A stretch of 64,000 nucleotides of DNA from BCD1 sp942492125. GTDB lineage: Bacteria > Bacteroidota > Bacteroidia > Chitinophagales > Saprospiraceae. Below are positions 45,442 through 54,078 of this stretch, piece by piece. A program made the position numbers and the translations under genes. The stretch covers positions 1 through 64,000 of the forward strand of contig CALODM010000025.1 in NCBI GenBank assembly GCA_942492125.1, in the 5' to 3' direction. Under the pieces are notes generated by a model. That model was not told the DNA's origin. It worked only from the letters and a program-made list of their open reading frames with translations, and made no database searches. Positions within the stretch are counted from its first letter, which is position 1, and the number at the start of each line of letters is the position of its first letter.

Positions 45442-47586
45442 TTATTTAGACTCTACGATCTCTGGTGTAATATCTGTACCCAGACGCTGGAGATAAGCGA
45501 TCATAGCGATGATCTCCCGATTTTCAAGGCCTTCAAAATCAATATCATTTTCCCGCAGGTTATCAGCAACCTGTTTGGCCTGCTTTTTCAGATCATCCAC
45601 AGCAATCTGATCGTATCCTTCCGGATATGGCGTACCAAGCAACTGCAGTGTTCTGATCTTACCAGGCATGGTGGATGTATCGAGCTCGCGCTTTATCAAC
45701 CAGGGATAGTTTGGCATAATGGATCCTGCAGAAGTACTGCGTGGATTTTCCATATGACTAAAGTGCCATGCATTGGACTTTTTGAGACGTCCTGCTCCTT
45801 CGCGGGCCAAATCCGGACCTGTACGTTTACTGGACCAGAGGAATGGTCTGTCATAAATGAATTCTCCGGATTTACTGTAATCTCCGTAACGCTCTGTTTC
45901 TGAGCGGAACGGGCGGATCATCTGAGAGTGACAACTGATACATCCTTCGCGAATATAGAGGTCACGACCTGCCAGTTCAAGTGGCGTATATGGTTTAACA
46001 GATTCGATCTTGGGTACATTAGATTCTACCAAAACCATAGGAACGATCTCAACGACACCTCCGATCAAAATAGCAACAAGTGTCAAAATAGTAAACTGAA
46101 CTCCACGACGCTCAAATGGACGGTGCCAGTGTTCGCTTGCGTGTTTCTTGTGAGCTACAGGTCTTGGCGCAGCTTCTGCAGCTTCATTTGCCGTCACCTT
46201 ACCGCTGGCCATAGTTTTGTACAGGTTGTAAACCATGATCAAAAATCCAACGAAGTATAAGGTACCTCCTACAGATCTCAGGATATACATCGGAAGGATC
46301 TGGGTTACAGTTTCAAGGAAATCTCCGTAAACCAAAGTTCCGTCAGGATTGAATTGCTTCCACATCAAACTCTGAGTCCATCCTGCCCAGTACAATGGAA
46401 TTGCGTAGAACAAGATACCCAATGTACCCAGCCAGAAGTGTGTGTTGGCCAGAGACAAGGAGTGTAGTTTGGTATTGTACAATCTTGGCAACAGCCAGTA
46501 AAGCATACCAAAGGTGAGGAAACCATTCCATCCCAAAGTACCGATATGTACGTGACCTACGGTCCAGTCGGTAAAGTGGCTAATGGCATTGATACTCTTG
46601 ATAGAAAGCATGGGGCCTTCAAAGGTTGACATACCGTAAGCGGTAACCGCAACCACCATAAATTTGAGAATGGGATCTGTACGAACCCGGTCCCAGGCGC
46701 CACGGAGCGTCAACAAACCATTGATCATCCCCCCCCATGAAGGTGCAATCAACATTATAGAAAATATAGTTCCCAGGGATTGTGCCCAATCCGGCAAAGA
46801 CGAATACAATAAATGGTGAGGACCTGCCCAAATGTACAGGAAGATCAACGCCCAGAAGTGGATGATGGACAACTTATAGGAATAAACCGGACGATTGGCC
46901 GCTTTAGGCATGAAGTAATACATCAACCCCAGATAGGGTGTAGTCAGGAAGAAAGCCACGGCATTGTGACCGTACCACCACTGAATCAAAGCATCCTGAA
47001 CACCTGCAAATACAGGGTAACTCTTCCACAAGGTAACAGGAATTTCCAGGTTATTACCTACGTGGAGCACCGTTACGGTAACCCAGGTAGCAATATAGAA
47101 CCAGATAGCCACATACATATGCTGTTCTCTGCGCTTGAGGATGGTTCCTATCATATTGATCCCAAAAACAATCCATACGACGGCAATGGCAAGGTCTATA
47201 GGCCATTCCAATTCGGCATACTCATGGCTGGAGGTAATTCCTAACGGGAGGGTAATCGCAGCACCTAAAATAATCAGCTGCCATCCCCAAAAATGAAAAT
47301 TACTCAAAAAGTCGCTGAACATCCGCGCTTTGAGCAATCGTTGCAGGGAGTAATAAACCCCGGTAAAAATGGCATTACCAACGAAGGCAAAGATCGCTGC
47401 GTTGGTGTGTAATGGACGGATACGACCGAAAGTGAGCCACGGAGTATCCAAATTCAAGGCAGGAATATAGAGCTGAAAAGCGGCTATCAAACCGACCAAC
47501 AACCCCACCACACCAAAAATTATGGTAGCCAGCGCGAACTTTCTAACGATCCCATTGTCATAAAAAAACTGTTCTTTGTTAGACAT
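45442..47586 (-). CDS. ccoN: cbb3-type cytochrome c oxidase, fused CcoN-CcoO
   Basis: A 714-residue fusion of the catalytic subunit and the mono-heme subunit. CcoN covers about residues 1-470 with twelve helices and the heme and CuB ligands (WYGHNAVAFFLTTP, GPHHLLYSSLP, VGHVHIGTLGWNGF). CcoO follows from about 515: an anchor helix, then the heme site CISCHSQMIRPFRSETERYG. It ends with NREIIAMIAYLQRLGTDI. The fusion is known in Bacteroidota, so a separate ccoO is not expected. It is the terminal oxidase for low oxygen. Confidence 0.96.
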   Translation of the reverse strand: MSNKEQFFYDNGIVRKFALATIIFGVVGLLVGLIAAFQLYIPALNLDTPWLTFGRIRPLHTNAAIFAFVGNAIFTGVYYSLQRLLKARMFSDFLSNFHFWGWQLIILGAAITLPLGITSSHEYAELEWPIDLAIAVVWIVFGINMIGTILKRREQHMYVAIWFYIATWVTVTVLHVGNNLEIPVTLWKSYPVFAGVQDALIQWWYGHNAVAFFLTTPYLGLMYYFMPKAANRPVYSYKLSIIHFWALIFLYIWAGPHHLLYSSLPDWAQSLGTIFSIMLIAPSWGGMINGLLTLRGAWDRVRTDPILKFMVVAVTAYGMSTFEGPMLSIKSINAISHFTDWTVGHVHIGTLGWNGFLTFGMLYWLLPRLYNTKLHSLSLANTHFWLGTLGILFYAIPLYWAGWTQSLMWKQFNPDGTLVYGDFLETVTQILPMYILRSVGGTLYFVGFLIMVYNLYKTMASGKVTANEAAEAAPRPVAHKKHASEHWHRPFERRGVQFTILTLVAILIGGVVEIVPMVLVESNVPKIESVKPYTPLELAGRDLYIREGCISCHSQMIRPFRSETERYGDYSKSGEFIYDRPFLWSSKRTGPDLAREGAGRLKKSNAWHFSHMENPRSTSAGSIMPNYPWLIKRELDTSTMPGKIRTLQLLGTPYPEGYDQIAVDDLKKQAKQVADNLRENDIDFEGLENREIIAMIAYLQRLGTDITPEIVESK

Positions 47587-47638
47587 CTTTCGTTGGGTTT
47601 TACGAATTGTAAAATTTAATTATGAATTATTGTGTTTA

Positions 47639-47797
47639 TTACTCTTCCGTTTTGGGCTTGTCGTCTTCAAACAACATCCGAACGGAAGGCGTATAATCAT
47701 CATCGTATTGCCCGCTTCTTACCGCCCAAAAAAAGGAAGCCAGGAACCCCAAGGCTACTATGAGACTAATAAAAATGAGCAAAAAAATGACCTTCAT
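47639..47797 (-). CDS. ccoS: cbb3-type oxidase assembly protein CcoS
   Basis: A 52-residue reading frame with the CcoS pattern: one membrane helix (KVIFLLIFISLIVALGFLA), then FFWAVRSGQYDDDYTPSVRMLFED. CcoS is needed for cofactor insertion into CcoN. It is the first gene of the minus-strand oxidase unit, 52 nt before ccoNO, and is divergent from ccoI. Confidence 0.93.
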   Translation of the reverse strand: MKVIFLLIFISLIVALGFLASFFWAVRSGQYDDDYTPSVRMLFEDDKPKTEE

Positions 47798-47822
47798 ACT
47801 CGAAGTAATATTAATTTAGATG

Positions 47823-47830
47823 CGAAGATA
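47823..47830 (-). promoter_or_regulatory. Candidate -7 element for ccoS-ccoNO-ccoQ-ccoP
   Basis: The minus strand reads TATCTTCG, one base from TAnnTTTG, 25 bp before the ccoS start. Its upstream end is 29.5 bp from the centre of the nearer palindrome (47854-47865). Confidence 0.45.
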
Positions 47831-47853
47831 AAAAGTGAAAAAAAACGCAAGCA

Positions 47854-47865
47854 TGACTTTTGTCA
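47854..47865 (-). promoter_or_regulatory. Candidate Crp/Fnr-type box facing ccoS
   Basis: TGACTTTTGTCA is a perfect TGAC-N4-GTCA palindrome centred at 47859.5. The second box is centred 22 bp away, two helical turns. Confidence 0.6.
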
Positions 47866-47875
47866 CACAAAAAAA

Positions 47876-47887
47876 TGACTAATGTCA
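47876..47887 (+). promoter_or_regulatory. Candidate Crp/Fnr-type box facing ccoI
   Basis: TGACTAATGTCA is a perfect TGAC-N4-GTCA palindrome centred at 47881.5, extended by one base each side (A...T). It is 30.5 bp upstream of an exact TAnnTTTG element. Confidence 0.6.
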
Positions 47888-47911
47888 TGAATATGGCGCC
47901 AATTTTGCTTC

Positions 47912-47919
47912 TAACTTTG
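47912..47919 (+). promoter_or_regulatory. Candidate -7 element for ccoI
   Basis: TAACTTTG is an exact match to TAnnTTTG, 60 bp before the ccoI start codon, and is correctly spaced from the box at 47876-47887. Confidence 0.55.
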
Positions 47920-47979
47920 TCCTCTTTCAATTTGGAAACAAATATAATTAAAGCAATATAATTGAGGTAATTTTTATCT

Positions 47980-50424
47980 ATGGAACCCTCCGATACAATA
48001 CATAAAACATCAAACCCGAAAGGGCAAACCCCTTGTTATCACTGTGGTGAACCATGCCCGGACGACACTATTTGTATTGATTCTAAATTTTTCTGCTGCC
48101 AGGGTTGTAAGATGGTTTTTGAGATTCTCAATGAAAATGACTTATGCAACTACTATGAAATCGATGAAAACGCCGGGGTAAGCCTTAAAGGTCGAAAACA
48201 ACAAAAATACGACTACCTCGATGAAAAAAACATTGTCGAAAAACTGATCAGCTACCAGGATGATGAAAAGTCAACGGTTACTTTTTACCTGCCTCAAATC
48301 CATTGCTCTTCCTGTATCTGGCTACTGGAGAATCTTTATAAACTCAATGAATCCATTACCGTTTCCAGGGTAAACTTTCTCAAAAAGGAAATATTTCTGA
48401 CCTTCACCAGGGATACTACCCTGAGAAAAATCGTAGAATTACTGGCCTCCATTGGTTATGAACCGGAAATCAACCTGGGAAGCCTTGACCAGGATGAGGA
48501 CAAACTCAAATTTGAAAGGTCCTTTTATTACAAACTCGGCATCGCAGGATTCGCTTTTGGCAACATCATGCTGCTGAGTTTTCCGGAATACCTGGGGCTG
48601 GATCCCGATTCAGACTCCTGGTTTCAATCCTTGTTCGGGTATCTTAACATTTTGCTGGCACTTCCCGTTTTGCTCTACAGTGCCCGCGATTACCTGCTCT
48701 CAGCCTGGCTGGGCATCAGACAGGGAACATTAAATATCGACGTTCCCATTTCCCTGGGCATCATCAGTATTTTCGGCCGCAGTGTTTACGAGATCCTCTC
48801 CCATAACGGAGCAGGCTACCTCGACAGTTTTGCCGGCCTGATCTTTTTCCTGCTCGTCGGAAAATGGTTCCAGCAAAAGACCTACCACCGGCTGTCCTTT
48901 GAACGGGATTACAAATCTTATTTCCCCATTGCCGCCACCGTTTTGGATGCCGGTGTGGAACGCCCCGTTTCCATCAATAAAATTGAAGCAGGAGATATTG
49001 TACTGGTCCGCCACAGTGAGTTGATTCCAGCAGACGGGCTCCTCCTCAAAGGGGCCGGACATATCGACTACGCCTTCGTCACCGGTGAAGCGGAACCTGT
49101 TTCCAAAGATGCCGGTGACAAAGTCTATGCAGGAGGGCGCCAGATGGGAGATGCCATTGAAATTACGGTTACCAAGAAAGTATCCCAGAGTTATCTCGTT
49201 CAATTGTGGAACAATGAAGCTTTTGAGAAAAAAGCCCCCAATACGACCAGTCGCATTGCCGACAGGATCGGGAAAATATTTACGGTGGTAATTCTGATCA
49301 TTGCCTTTTCAACGCTCTTATACTGGCTGCGCATTGACACTTCTATTGCCATCAATGCTTTCACATCCGTTCTGATCATTGCTTGTCCGTGTGCAGTTGC
49401 CTTATCTATTCCATTTACTTTTGGGAATGTGCTGCGTGTACTGGCCAGACACCAGTTTTACCTAAAAAACACCTCGGTCATCGAATCGCTGAAAGATATG
49501 GCGGCAGTGGTTTTTGACAAAACAGGCACCCTGACCTTTTCTACCGGAAGTAAGGTCAGTTATGAAGGCAAAGAACTGACAGATAAAGAAAAGGTAATGG
49601 TTCAGGCACTTGCTTCCAAATCCATTCATCCGCTCAGCAGGCAAATTGCGGGAAGTCTCGAAGTGTCCGAAATCATTTCCACCCCGGATTATGTGCTTAC
49701 TGAATCCACGGCTTTCGAAGAATTTACAGGCAAGGGAACCCAGGGGGAAATTAACGGCCACCGTTTAAGACTGGGATCTGCCGCATTTCTTGAAGTAGAC
49801 TCCGGTAATAACGGTAAGGCTAAAAGTGTGTTTATTGAAATAGATGGCGAAGTTAAAGGGTCTTTCACCGTCACCAATACCTATAGGGAAGGTTTCAAAA
49901 AAGTACTGATCGACTTCCAGGAGCAGATGAAGACATACCTCATCTCCGGGGACAATGACAGCGAACGGGCTTTCCTGGAACCCATTTTCAAACAAAACGG
50001 AGCAGTCCTTTTCGGCCAAAGTCCACAGGACAAACTTGAATTCATCAAAAAACTCCAGGCTGAAGGAATCTTTACGGGTATGATCGGTGACGGACTAAAC
50101 GATGCCGGAGCTTTACAACAGAGTGATATCGGTATCGTGATATCAGAAAACATCAATAATTTCACACCTGCCAGTGATGCAATTTTGCACGCTTCTAAAT
50201 TTTCGTCCTTACCCAAAATGGCTGATTATGCCAAAAAATCGGTCAACCTGGTCTATGCAGCCTATGGCCTGGCGCTGATCTATAATGTGATCGGTTTGAG
50301 CTTTGCCGTTCAGGGAATTTTATCTCCCATTATAGCAGCCATCCTGATGCCTGCCAGTTCCATTACCATTGCCATTTTCGGCGTTGTGTCCAGTTCGTGG
50401 GTGGCCAGGAGAATGAAGTTGTAG
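47980..50424 (+). CDS. ccoI: Copper-type P-type ATPase CcoI/FixI
   Basis: An 814-residue heavy-metal-transporting P1B-type ATPase, probably supplying copper to cbb3 oxidase. It has an N-terminal cysteine-rich segment (CYHCGEPCPDDTIC, then FFCCQGCKMVFEIL), an HMA-like site (IHCSSCIWLLENLY) and the membrane copper motif CPCAVALS. The phosphorylation site is DKTGTLTF, and the hinge is MIGDGLNDAGAL. Eight membrane helices are expected. It is divergent from ccoS with a shared regulatory region. Confidence 0.95.
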   Translation: MEPSDTIHKTSNPKGQTPCYHCGEPCPDDTICIDSKFFCCQGCKMVFEILNENDLCNYYEIDENAGVSLKGRKQQKYDYLDEKNIVEKLISYQDDEKSTVTFYLPQIHCSSCIWLLENLYKLNESITVSRVNFLKKEIFLTFTRDTTLRKIVELLASIGYEPEINLGSLDQDEDKLKFERSFYYKLGIAGFAFGNIMLLSFPEYLGLDPDSDSWFQSLFGYLNILLALPVLLYSARDYLLSAWLGIRQGTLNIDVPISLGIISIFGRSVYEILSHNGAGYLDSFAGLIFFLLVGKWFQQKTYHRLSFERDYKSYFPIAATVLDAGVERPVSINKIEAGDIVLVRHSELIPADGLLLKGAGHIDYAFVTGEAEPVSKDAGDKVYAGGRQMGDAIEITVTKKVSQSYLVQLWNNEAFEKKAPNTTSRIADRIGKIFTVVILIIAFSTLLYWLRIDTSIAINAFTSVLIIACPCAVALSIPFTFGNVLRVLARHQFYLKNTSVIESLKDMAAVVFDKTGTLTFSTGSKVSYEGKELTDKEKVMVQALASKSIHPLSRQIAGSLEVSEIISTPDYVLTESTAFEEFTGKGTQGEINGHRLRLGSAAFLEVDSGNNGKAKSVFIEIDGEVKGSFTVTNTYREGFKKVLIDFQEQMKTYLISGDNDSERAFLEPIFKQNGAVLFGQSPQDKLEFIKKLQAEGIFTGMIGDGLNDAGALQQSDIGIVISENINNFTPASDAILHASKFSSLPKMADYAKKSVNLVYAAYGLALIYNVIGLSFAVQGILSPIIAAILMPASSITIAIFGVVSSSWVARRMKL

Positions 50425-50579
50425 CCGGAAAAAAACAAATAGGAAGATGCGCTGCGCCATTTATCCTTGTCTTTGTCAGCCCCGGGAGGCGGATGGGAGT
50501 CCGCCAATTAGTCTTTGCCGGTATCGCCAGCTGAAAACTGGTACTGGTTCTGCAAATTGAAACTGCCACTAACGTCTGA
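50425..50579. other. Intergenic segment with hairpin and a short in-frame tail
   Basis: Convergent end region of ccoI and the DUF4838 gene. GGCGGA (50488-50493) pairs with TCCGCC (50500-50505). In frame after the DUF4838 stop, the minus strand encodes 23 more codons (starting SDVSGSFNLQNQYQF) before another stop, which could be a gene remnant. Confidence 0.35.
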
Positions 50580-52829
50580 TTATTCCATCACCACCACCTC
50601 ATCGACAAATATCCAGGAAGGTTTTCCAAAACCCCTGTGCCAGTCAGGACAGGTCTTTAAGGATTCAGCGGTAATCCGGAGATAACGGGCTGTCTGTTTT
50701 TCAAAACGAAGATCAAAAGGAATGCTCTTGACCAGGTAGTTCTGATCTTGCGTATCTCCCTGAACCTGGGCAACAGAAGCATAATTTTGACCATCTTCAG
50801 ACACTTCAACATTTATGTTCACTGGAAGGAAAACCCACGAATTGACTGCCTTGAGAAAATTTATGCTGATCCTTGAAAACTCCTTTTCTGCTCCAAGGTC
50901 AACTTCCAACACCATATCCTGCCCTTCAAAACCCAGCCAGTTATTGTGAAAATCGAGATCTCCCAGCAAACCGTCATTCAAGGCTTTGACTCCGCCGACG
51001 GGGTATTTTTCACTGAACGTGGTTTTCAATTCCAACCCGGCATCTTCAAGCAGGTTTTTTACCGTCATTCGCTGGATTTTATTGAGGACATACTCCTTGT
51101 AGGCAGGCAGCTTAAACTGGCGTTCATTAATGCGAATATTATCCTGCCTTTGGGAATACTCCACCAGTTTATTCAACATGATCATAATTTCAGGGCGTGC
51201 AGCTTTTCCCTCACCGGTATCTTCGAGGATGGAGAAAGACTCGAAACCACCATTGAGCGCGATATCGACATAGGCAAAATCTACCGGCATCCTTGTCCTT
51301 TGAACCCGTTGTAAAAGTATTTCATCATCCTTGACTGCCGCTTCGGCTTTATCCATAAAGGATTTATATTGCTCCATCAATTCCGGGGTCAGATAAGAAT
51401 CGGTATAATTCATGGGGAAGCCGTAGATATCCAGAAATTCCTCTTTAGCATGTTTTTTCAATTCCTTATGGGTTAAGTCAAAATAGGAACGGATATGTTC
51501 TGCTGCCGGACCGAAATAAGCCTTGAGGAACTTATCCGTCAGTGCCTCAACATCCGCATCCGGGTTCCACAACATTTTAGCGATGAGGTATTGTTTCAAT
51601 TCAGCCATATCAGACCAGTTGCCGCCACTTCCCTGCTGAAACATCATATTGACGTTATTGTCTTTGAAAAACTGAATATTGGGTTGTAACACATGAAAGT
51701 TCGGGAAAGGCGTGAGGTAGTTTTTAAACTGCACCACATAATCCCAGACAAAAATATTATTGGTCAGCGCCGCCCAGTCCTGCATATCTTTTACAAAGTC
51801 GGCACTCCGCTCGTCTTCCGACAACGGCATGGAACGGTTACATTCGATGGAGCAAAACATAATATTCACATTCGGCAAGGGCCTGATATTTTGCGGTGCC
51901 GATCGGGTATACTGGTAAGCCAGAGTGGAAATCTGCTTGTCGGGATAAGCCATGGCGATGTCATTCGCCATTTGAATGTAAGCACCTGAAATGGTTCCGT
52001 ACTTTTCATAGAGGGCAAAACACTGATCGCACTCGCAATAATTGATCGCGTCATTCTGGGAAACGGACCAATATTGCATGTTGGGCTTTTTGGCCATTTC
52101 CTTGCCCAGGTTCTGAATGAGCAATTGAATCACCTCCGGGTTACTCAGGCACAACTGCGCATCCCGGAGCCGACGGCCGCTGATCAGAGAAAAATATTCC
52201 GGATGCTCCTCAAAATACACTTCCGGGGAAATGAGGTGTTGGAAGGTATGCACAAACATTCCCCAATCGTCCAGTTCGTCCAGTTTATACCAATGGCGAT
52301 ATGCTTCATCACTACGGACCGGAAAAAGCATTCTCCTGAAATCAAAAGCCGGTTCATATTGTTGAAAACCATCCTTGATTTTTATACTATTCAATTCCGG
52401 AATAAAATCTTCGGTTGCCGTAAGCTTTATCACCCCAAAGTGTTCCTCCAGAAAGGTGCAGACCCCATAAATATCCGCTTGAGGATTATTCCCGGCAATG
52501 GTTACGTTGCCATTTTTCACGCCGATGATAAAACCATCTTCATGCAAGTGCAACAGGCTGTCTTTCCATTGATCAGCAACCAGTCCTTTTCCGATGCTGA
52601 TAAATTTTTCTTCCGGACCTGCCGATGATTTAATGGCGATTTCCATGCCGGTGACTTTCTGGTAATATTCCGCTAATAGCCGAACGGCTTCAGATTCAGG
52701 TTCAGCATTGGTTTCCGGAACCAAGAGAACATAATTGGGAAGCAGTTCTTCTTTTTCGTTCTTACAGGTAAAAAAAGCCGTGGTGCAAACCAGCCCCAAA
52801 GCGATGAGTTTAAAAATTTTCATAATCAT
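50580..52829 (-). CDS. DUF4838 lipoprotein with C-terminal F5/8-type (discoidin-like) domain
   Basis: A 749-residue exported protein. The N-terminus (IFKLIALGLVCTTAFFTC) ends in a lipobox cysteine. Residues about 30-130 resemble the GH67/alpha-glucuronidase N-terminal domain (RLLAEYYQKVTGMEI). Residues 180-470 match DUF4838 (YFSLISGRRLRDAQLCLSNPEV, YWSVSQNDAINYCECDQC). The last ~130 residues form a beta-sandwich like F5/8 C domains (LGFEGQDMVLEVDLGAEKEFSRISINFL). It probably acts on or binds carbohydrate at the cell surface. The ATG at 52829 overlaps the upstream stop; MKIFKLIALG from 52823 is equally plausible. Confidence 0.85.
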   Translation of the reverse strand: MIMKIFKLIALGLVCTTAFFTCKNEKEELLPNYVLLVPETNAEPESEAVRLLAEYYQKVTGMEIAIKSSAGPEEKFISIGKGLVADQWKDSLLHLHEDGFIIGVKNGNVTIAGNNPQADIYGVCTFLEEHFGVIKLTATEDFIPELNSIKIKDGFQQYEPAFDFRRMLFPVRSDEAYRHWYKLDELDDWGMFVHTFQHLISPEVYFEEHPEYFSLISGRRLRDAQLCLSNPEVIQLLIQNLGKEMAKKPNMQYWSVSQNDAINYCECDQCFALYEKYGTISGAYIQMANDIAMAYPDKQISTLAYQYTRSAPQNIRPLPNVNIMFCSIECNRSMPLSEDERSADFVKDMQDWAALTNNIFVWDYVVQFKNYLTPFPNFHVLQPNIQFFKDNNVNMMFQQGSGGNWSDMAELKQYLIAKMLWNPDADVEALTDKFLKAYFGPAAEHIRSYFDLTHKELKKHAKEEFLDIYGFPMNYTDSYLTPELMEQYKSFMDKAEAAVKDDEILLQRVQRTRMPVDFAYVDIALNGGFESFSILEDTGEGKAARPEIMIMLNKLVEYSQRQDNIRINERQFKLPAYKEYVLNKIQRMTVKNLLEDAGLELKTTFSEKYPVGGVKALNDGLLGDLDFHNNWLGFEGQDMVLEVDLGAEKEFSRISINFLKAVNSWVFLPVNINVEVSEDGQNYASVAQVQGDTQDQNYLVKSIPFDLRFEKQTARYLRITAESLKTCPDWHRGFGKPSWIFVDEVVVME

Positions 52830-53098
52830 TCTTTATTTGACGGGCAAATTTCCGGTTGATTCAACTCGATCAGGGAAAGGGTTGTCAAACCTGCGGCAAT
52901 AGATCCGGCGGAAGCTCCACTCATCACCTCTATTTGCACTTTGTAATCGTTGGGAACATCTTTTTCGCCTGCAGCTTTGGCTTTCTCCCAATTATCAAGG
53001 GTCTCCAGCAAATAATCAAGTACACCCGCGGAATAAGCACCGGCAGAGACAGCGCCGGCCATCGTCAGGCCAAGACTGTAGATTTTTTGATCAGACAT
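52826..53098 (-). pseudogene. Truncated patatin-like phospholipase (N-terminal fragment)
   Basis: A 90-residue frame matching only the N-terminus of patatin-like proteins. It has the glycine-rich oxyanion-type segment (LGLTMAGAVSAGAYSAGVLDYLLETLDNWEKAK) and the nucleophile elbow GASAG (EVMSGASAGSIAAGLTTLS). The normal protein continues for several hundred residues, including the catalytic Asp, which are missing here. The frame ends ELNQPEICPSNKE, unlike the family. Its stop overlaps the DUF4838 start (ATGA). It is most likely a remnant left by deletion or replacement. A functional short protein cannot be excluded. Confidence 0.7.
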
Positions 53099-53152
53099 CA
53101 GGCTTCAGGTTGGTTTTCGTCAAAAAACAAACCTAAATTTAATCAAAATCTT

Positions 53153-53887
53153 TTATTTCTGCATTGCCTCTAATTTACCGGCATAAACCAGAAATACAGC
53201 AGGTTGTTTGTGCCAGTCCGGAATTTTATGTTTTTTCCAATCCGCAATCGTCATAGACCGGACATCCTGGTTCGGCAGCGTTAAATTAACGGCTACCGCC
53301 ATTTGGGTTGTATTGCTGAGGTTGTTGATCAATGCCTCCAGCATGGCTTTATTCCGGTAAGGTGTCTCTATGAAAAGTTGGGTTTGATTGAATTTGGCAG
53401 AAAAAGTCTCCAGTCGCTTAACCTCTCTGATCAACTCATTGTCTTTGTTGGGTAAATATCCATGGAAACAAAAAGACTGACCATTCATCCCGGAAGCCAT
53501 CAGTGCCAGCAAGAGTGACGAAGGTCCAACCAGCGGAACTACTTCTATGCCATTTTTATGCGCCAGACTGACCACCCTTGCTCCGGGATCAGCTACACCG
53601 GGGCAACCAGCTTCGGACATCAACCCCACATCATGACCTTCCAGGGCAGGCTTTAAAAATCCAGATAAACCCTTAGTGGGATCATGTTTATCCAGTTCAA
53701 ATATTGTGAGATCACTGATAGGACGCTCCGGGACGGTACTTTTGATAAACCTGCGGGCTGTACGTGCCCTTTCCGCAATAAAAAAATCGAGCCGATGCAT
53801 GATTTCTGTTGCATACGGCAAGATGGTGTGCAGCGTATCTTCGTTGTCGCCCAATGGTGTTGGGAAAAGGTATAGCTTTCCTTTCAT
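53153..53887 (-). CDS. SAM-dependent methyltransferase, RsmI/tetrapyrrole-methylase type
   Basis: A 244-residue protein of the tetrapyrrole methylase/RsmI fold. Conserved segments are KLYLFPTPLGDNEDTL at the N-terminus, VGLMSEAGCPGVADPGARVVSLAH, VVPLVGPSSLLLALMASG and FIETPYRNKAMLEALI. RsmI methylates 16S rRNA C1402. This form is shorter and differs at the N-terminus (DNEDTLHTI rather than GNLxDIT), so it may be the second paralogue often seen in Bacteroidota. Confidence 0.87.
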   Translation of the reverse strand: MKGKLYLFPTPLGDNEDTLHTILPYATEIMHRLDFFIAERARTARRFIKSTVPERPISDLTIFELDKHDPTKGLSGFLKPALEGHDVGLMSEAGCPGVADPGARVVSLAHKNGIEVVPLVGPSSLLLALMASGMNGQSFCFHGYLPNKDNELIREVKRLETFSAKFNQTQLFIETPYRNKAMLEALINNLSNTTQMAVAVNLTLPNQDVRSMTIADWKKHKIPDWHKQPAVFLVYAGKLEAMQK

Positions 53888-54015
53888 GAAGCAGGTTTTG
53901 GTACAAAAGTAATAAGACTTTTAGAGAGTTGGATATTTAGGCTTTTAGAGGATTGTAGATAAGTGTTTAAGCCTTTTGAAGGGGGAGTAACAATTCCTAC
54001 AGCCAACCCGTTTTA

Positions 54016-54054
54016 CATTTTACATTTTAAATTCTGCATTTTACATTTTAAATT
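54016..54054. repeat. Two perfect 18-bp direct repeats with 21-bp period upstream of scpA
   Basis: CATTTTACATTTTAAATT occurs at 54016-54033 and again at 54037-54054, separated by CTG. A third partial unit (TTTTACATTT) lies just before. The repeats sit directly in front of the promoter-like TATCTTTG. Confidence 0.7.
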
Positions 54055-54064
54055 TATATCCGTT

Positions 54065-54072
54065 TATCTTTG
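54065..54072 (+). promoter_or_regulatory. Candidate -7 element for scpA
   Basis: TATCTTTG is an exact TAnnTTTG match, 6 bp before the ATG at 54079. Use of this element would give an almost leaderless transcript. Confidence 0.5.
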
Positions 54073-54078
54073 CAGGCG

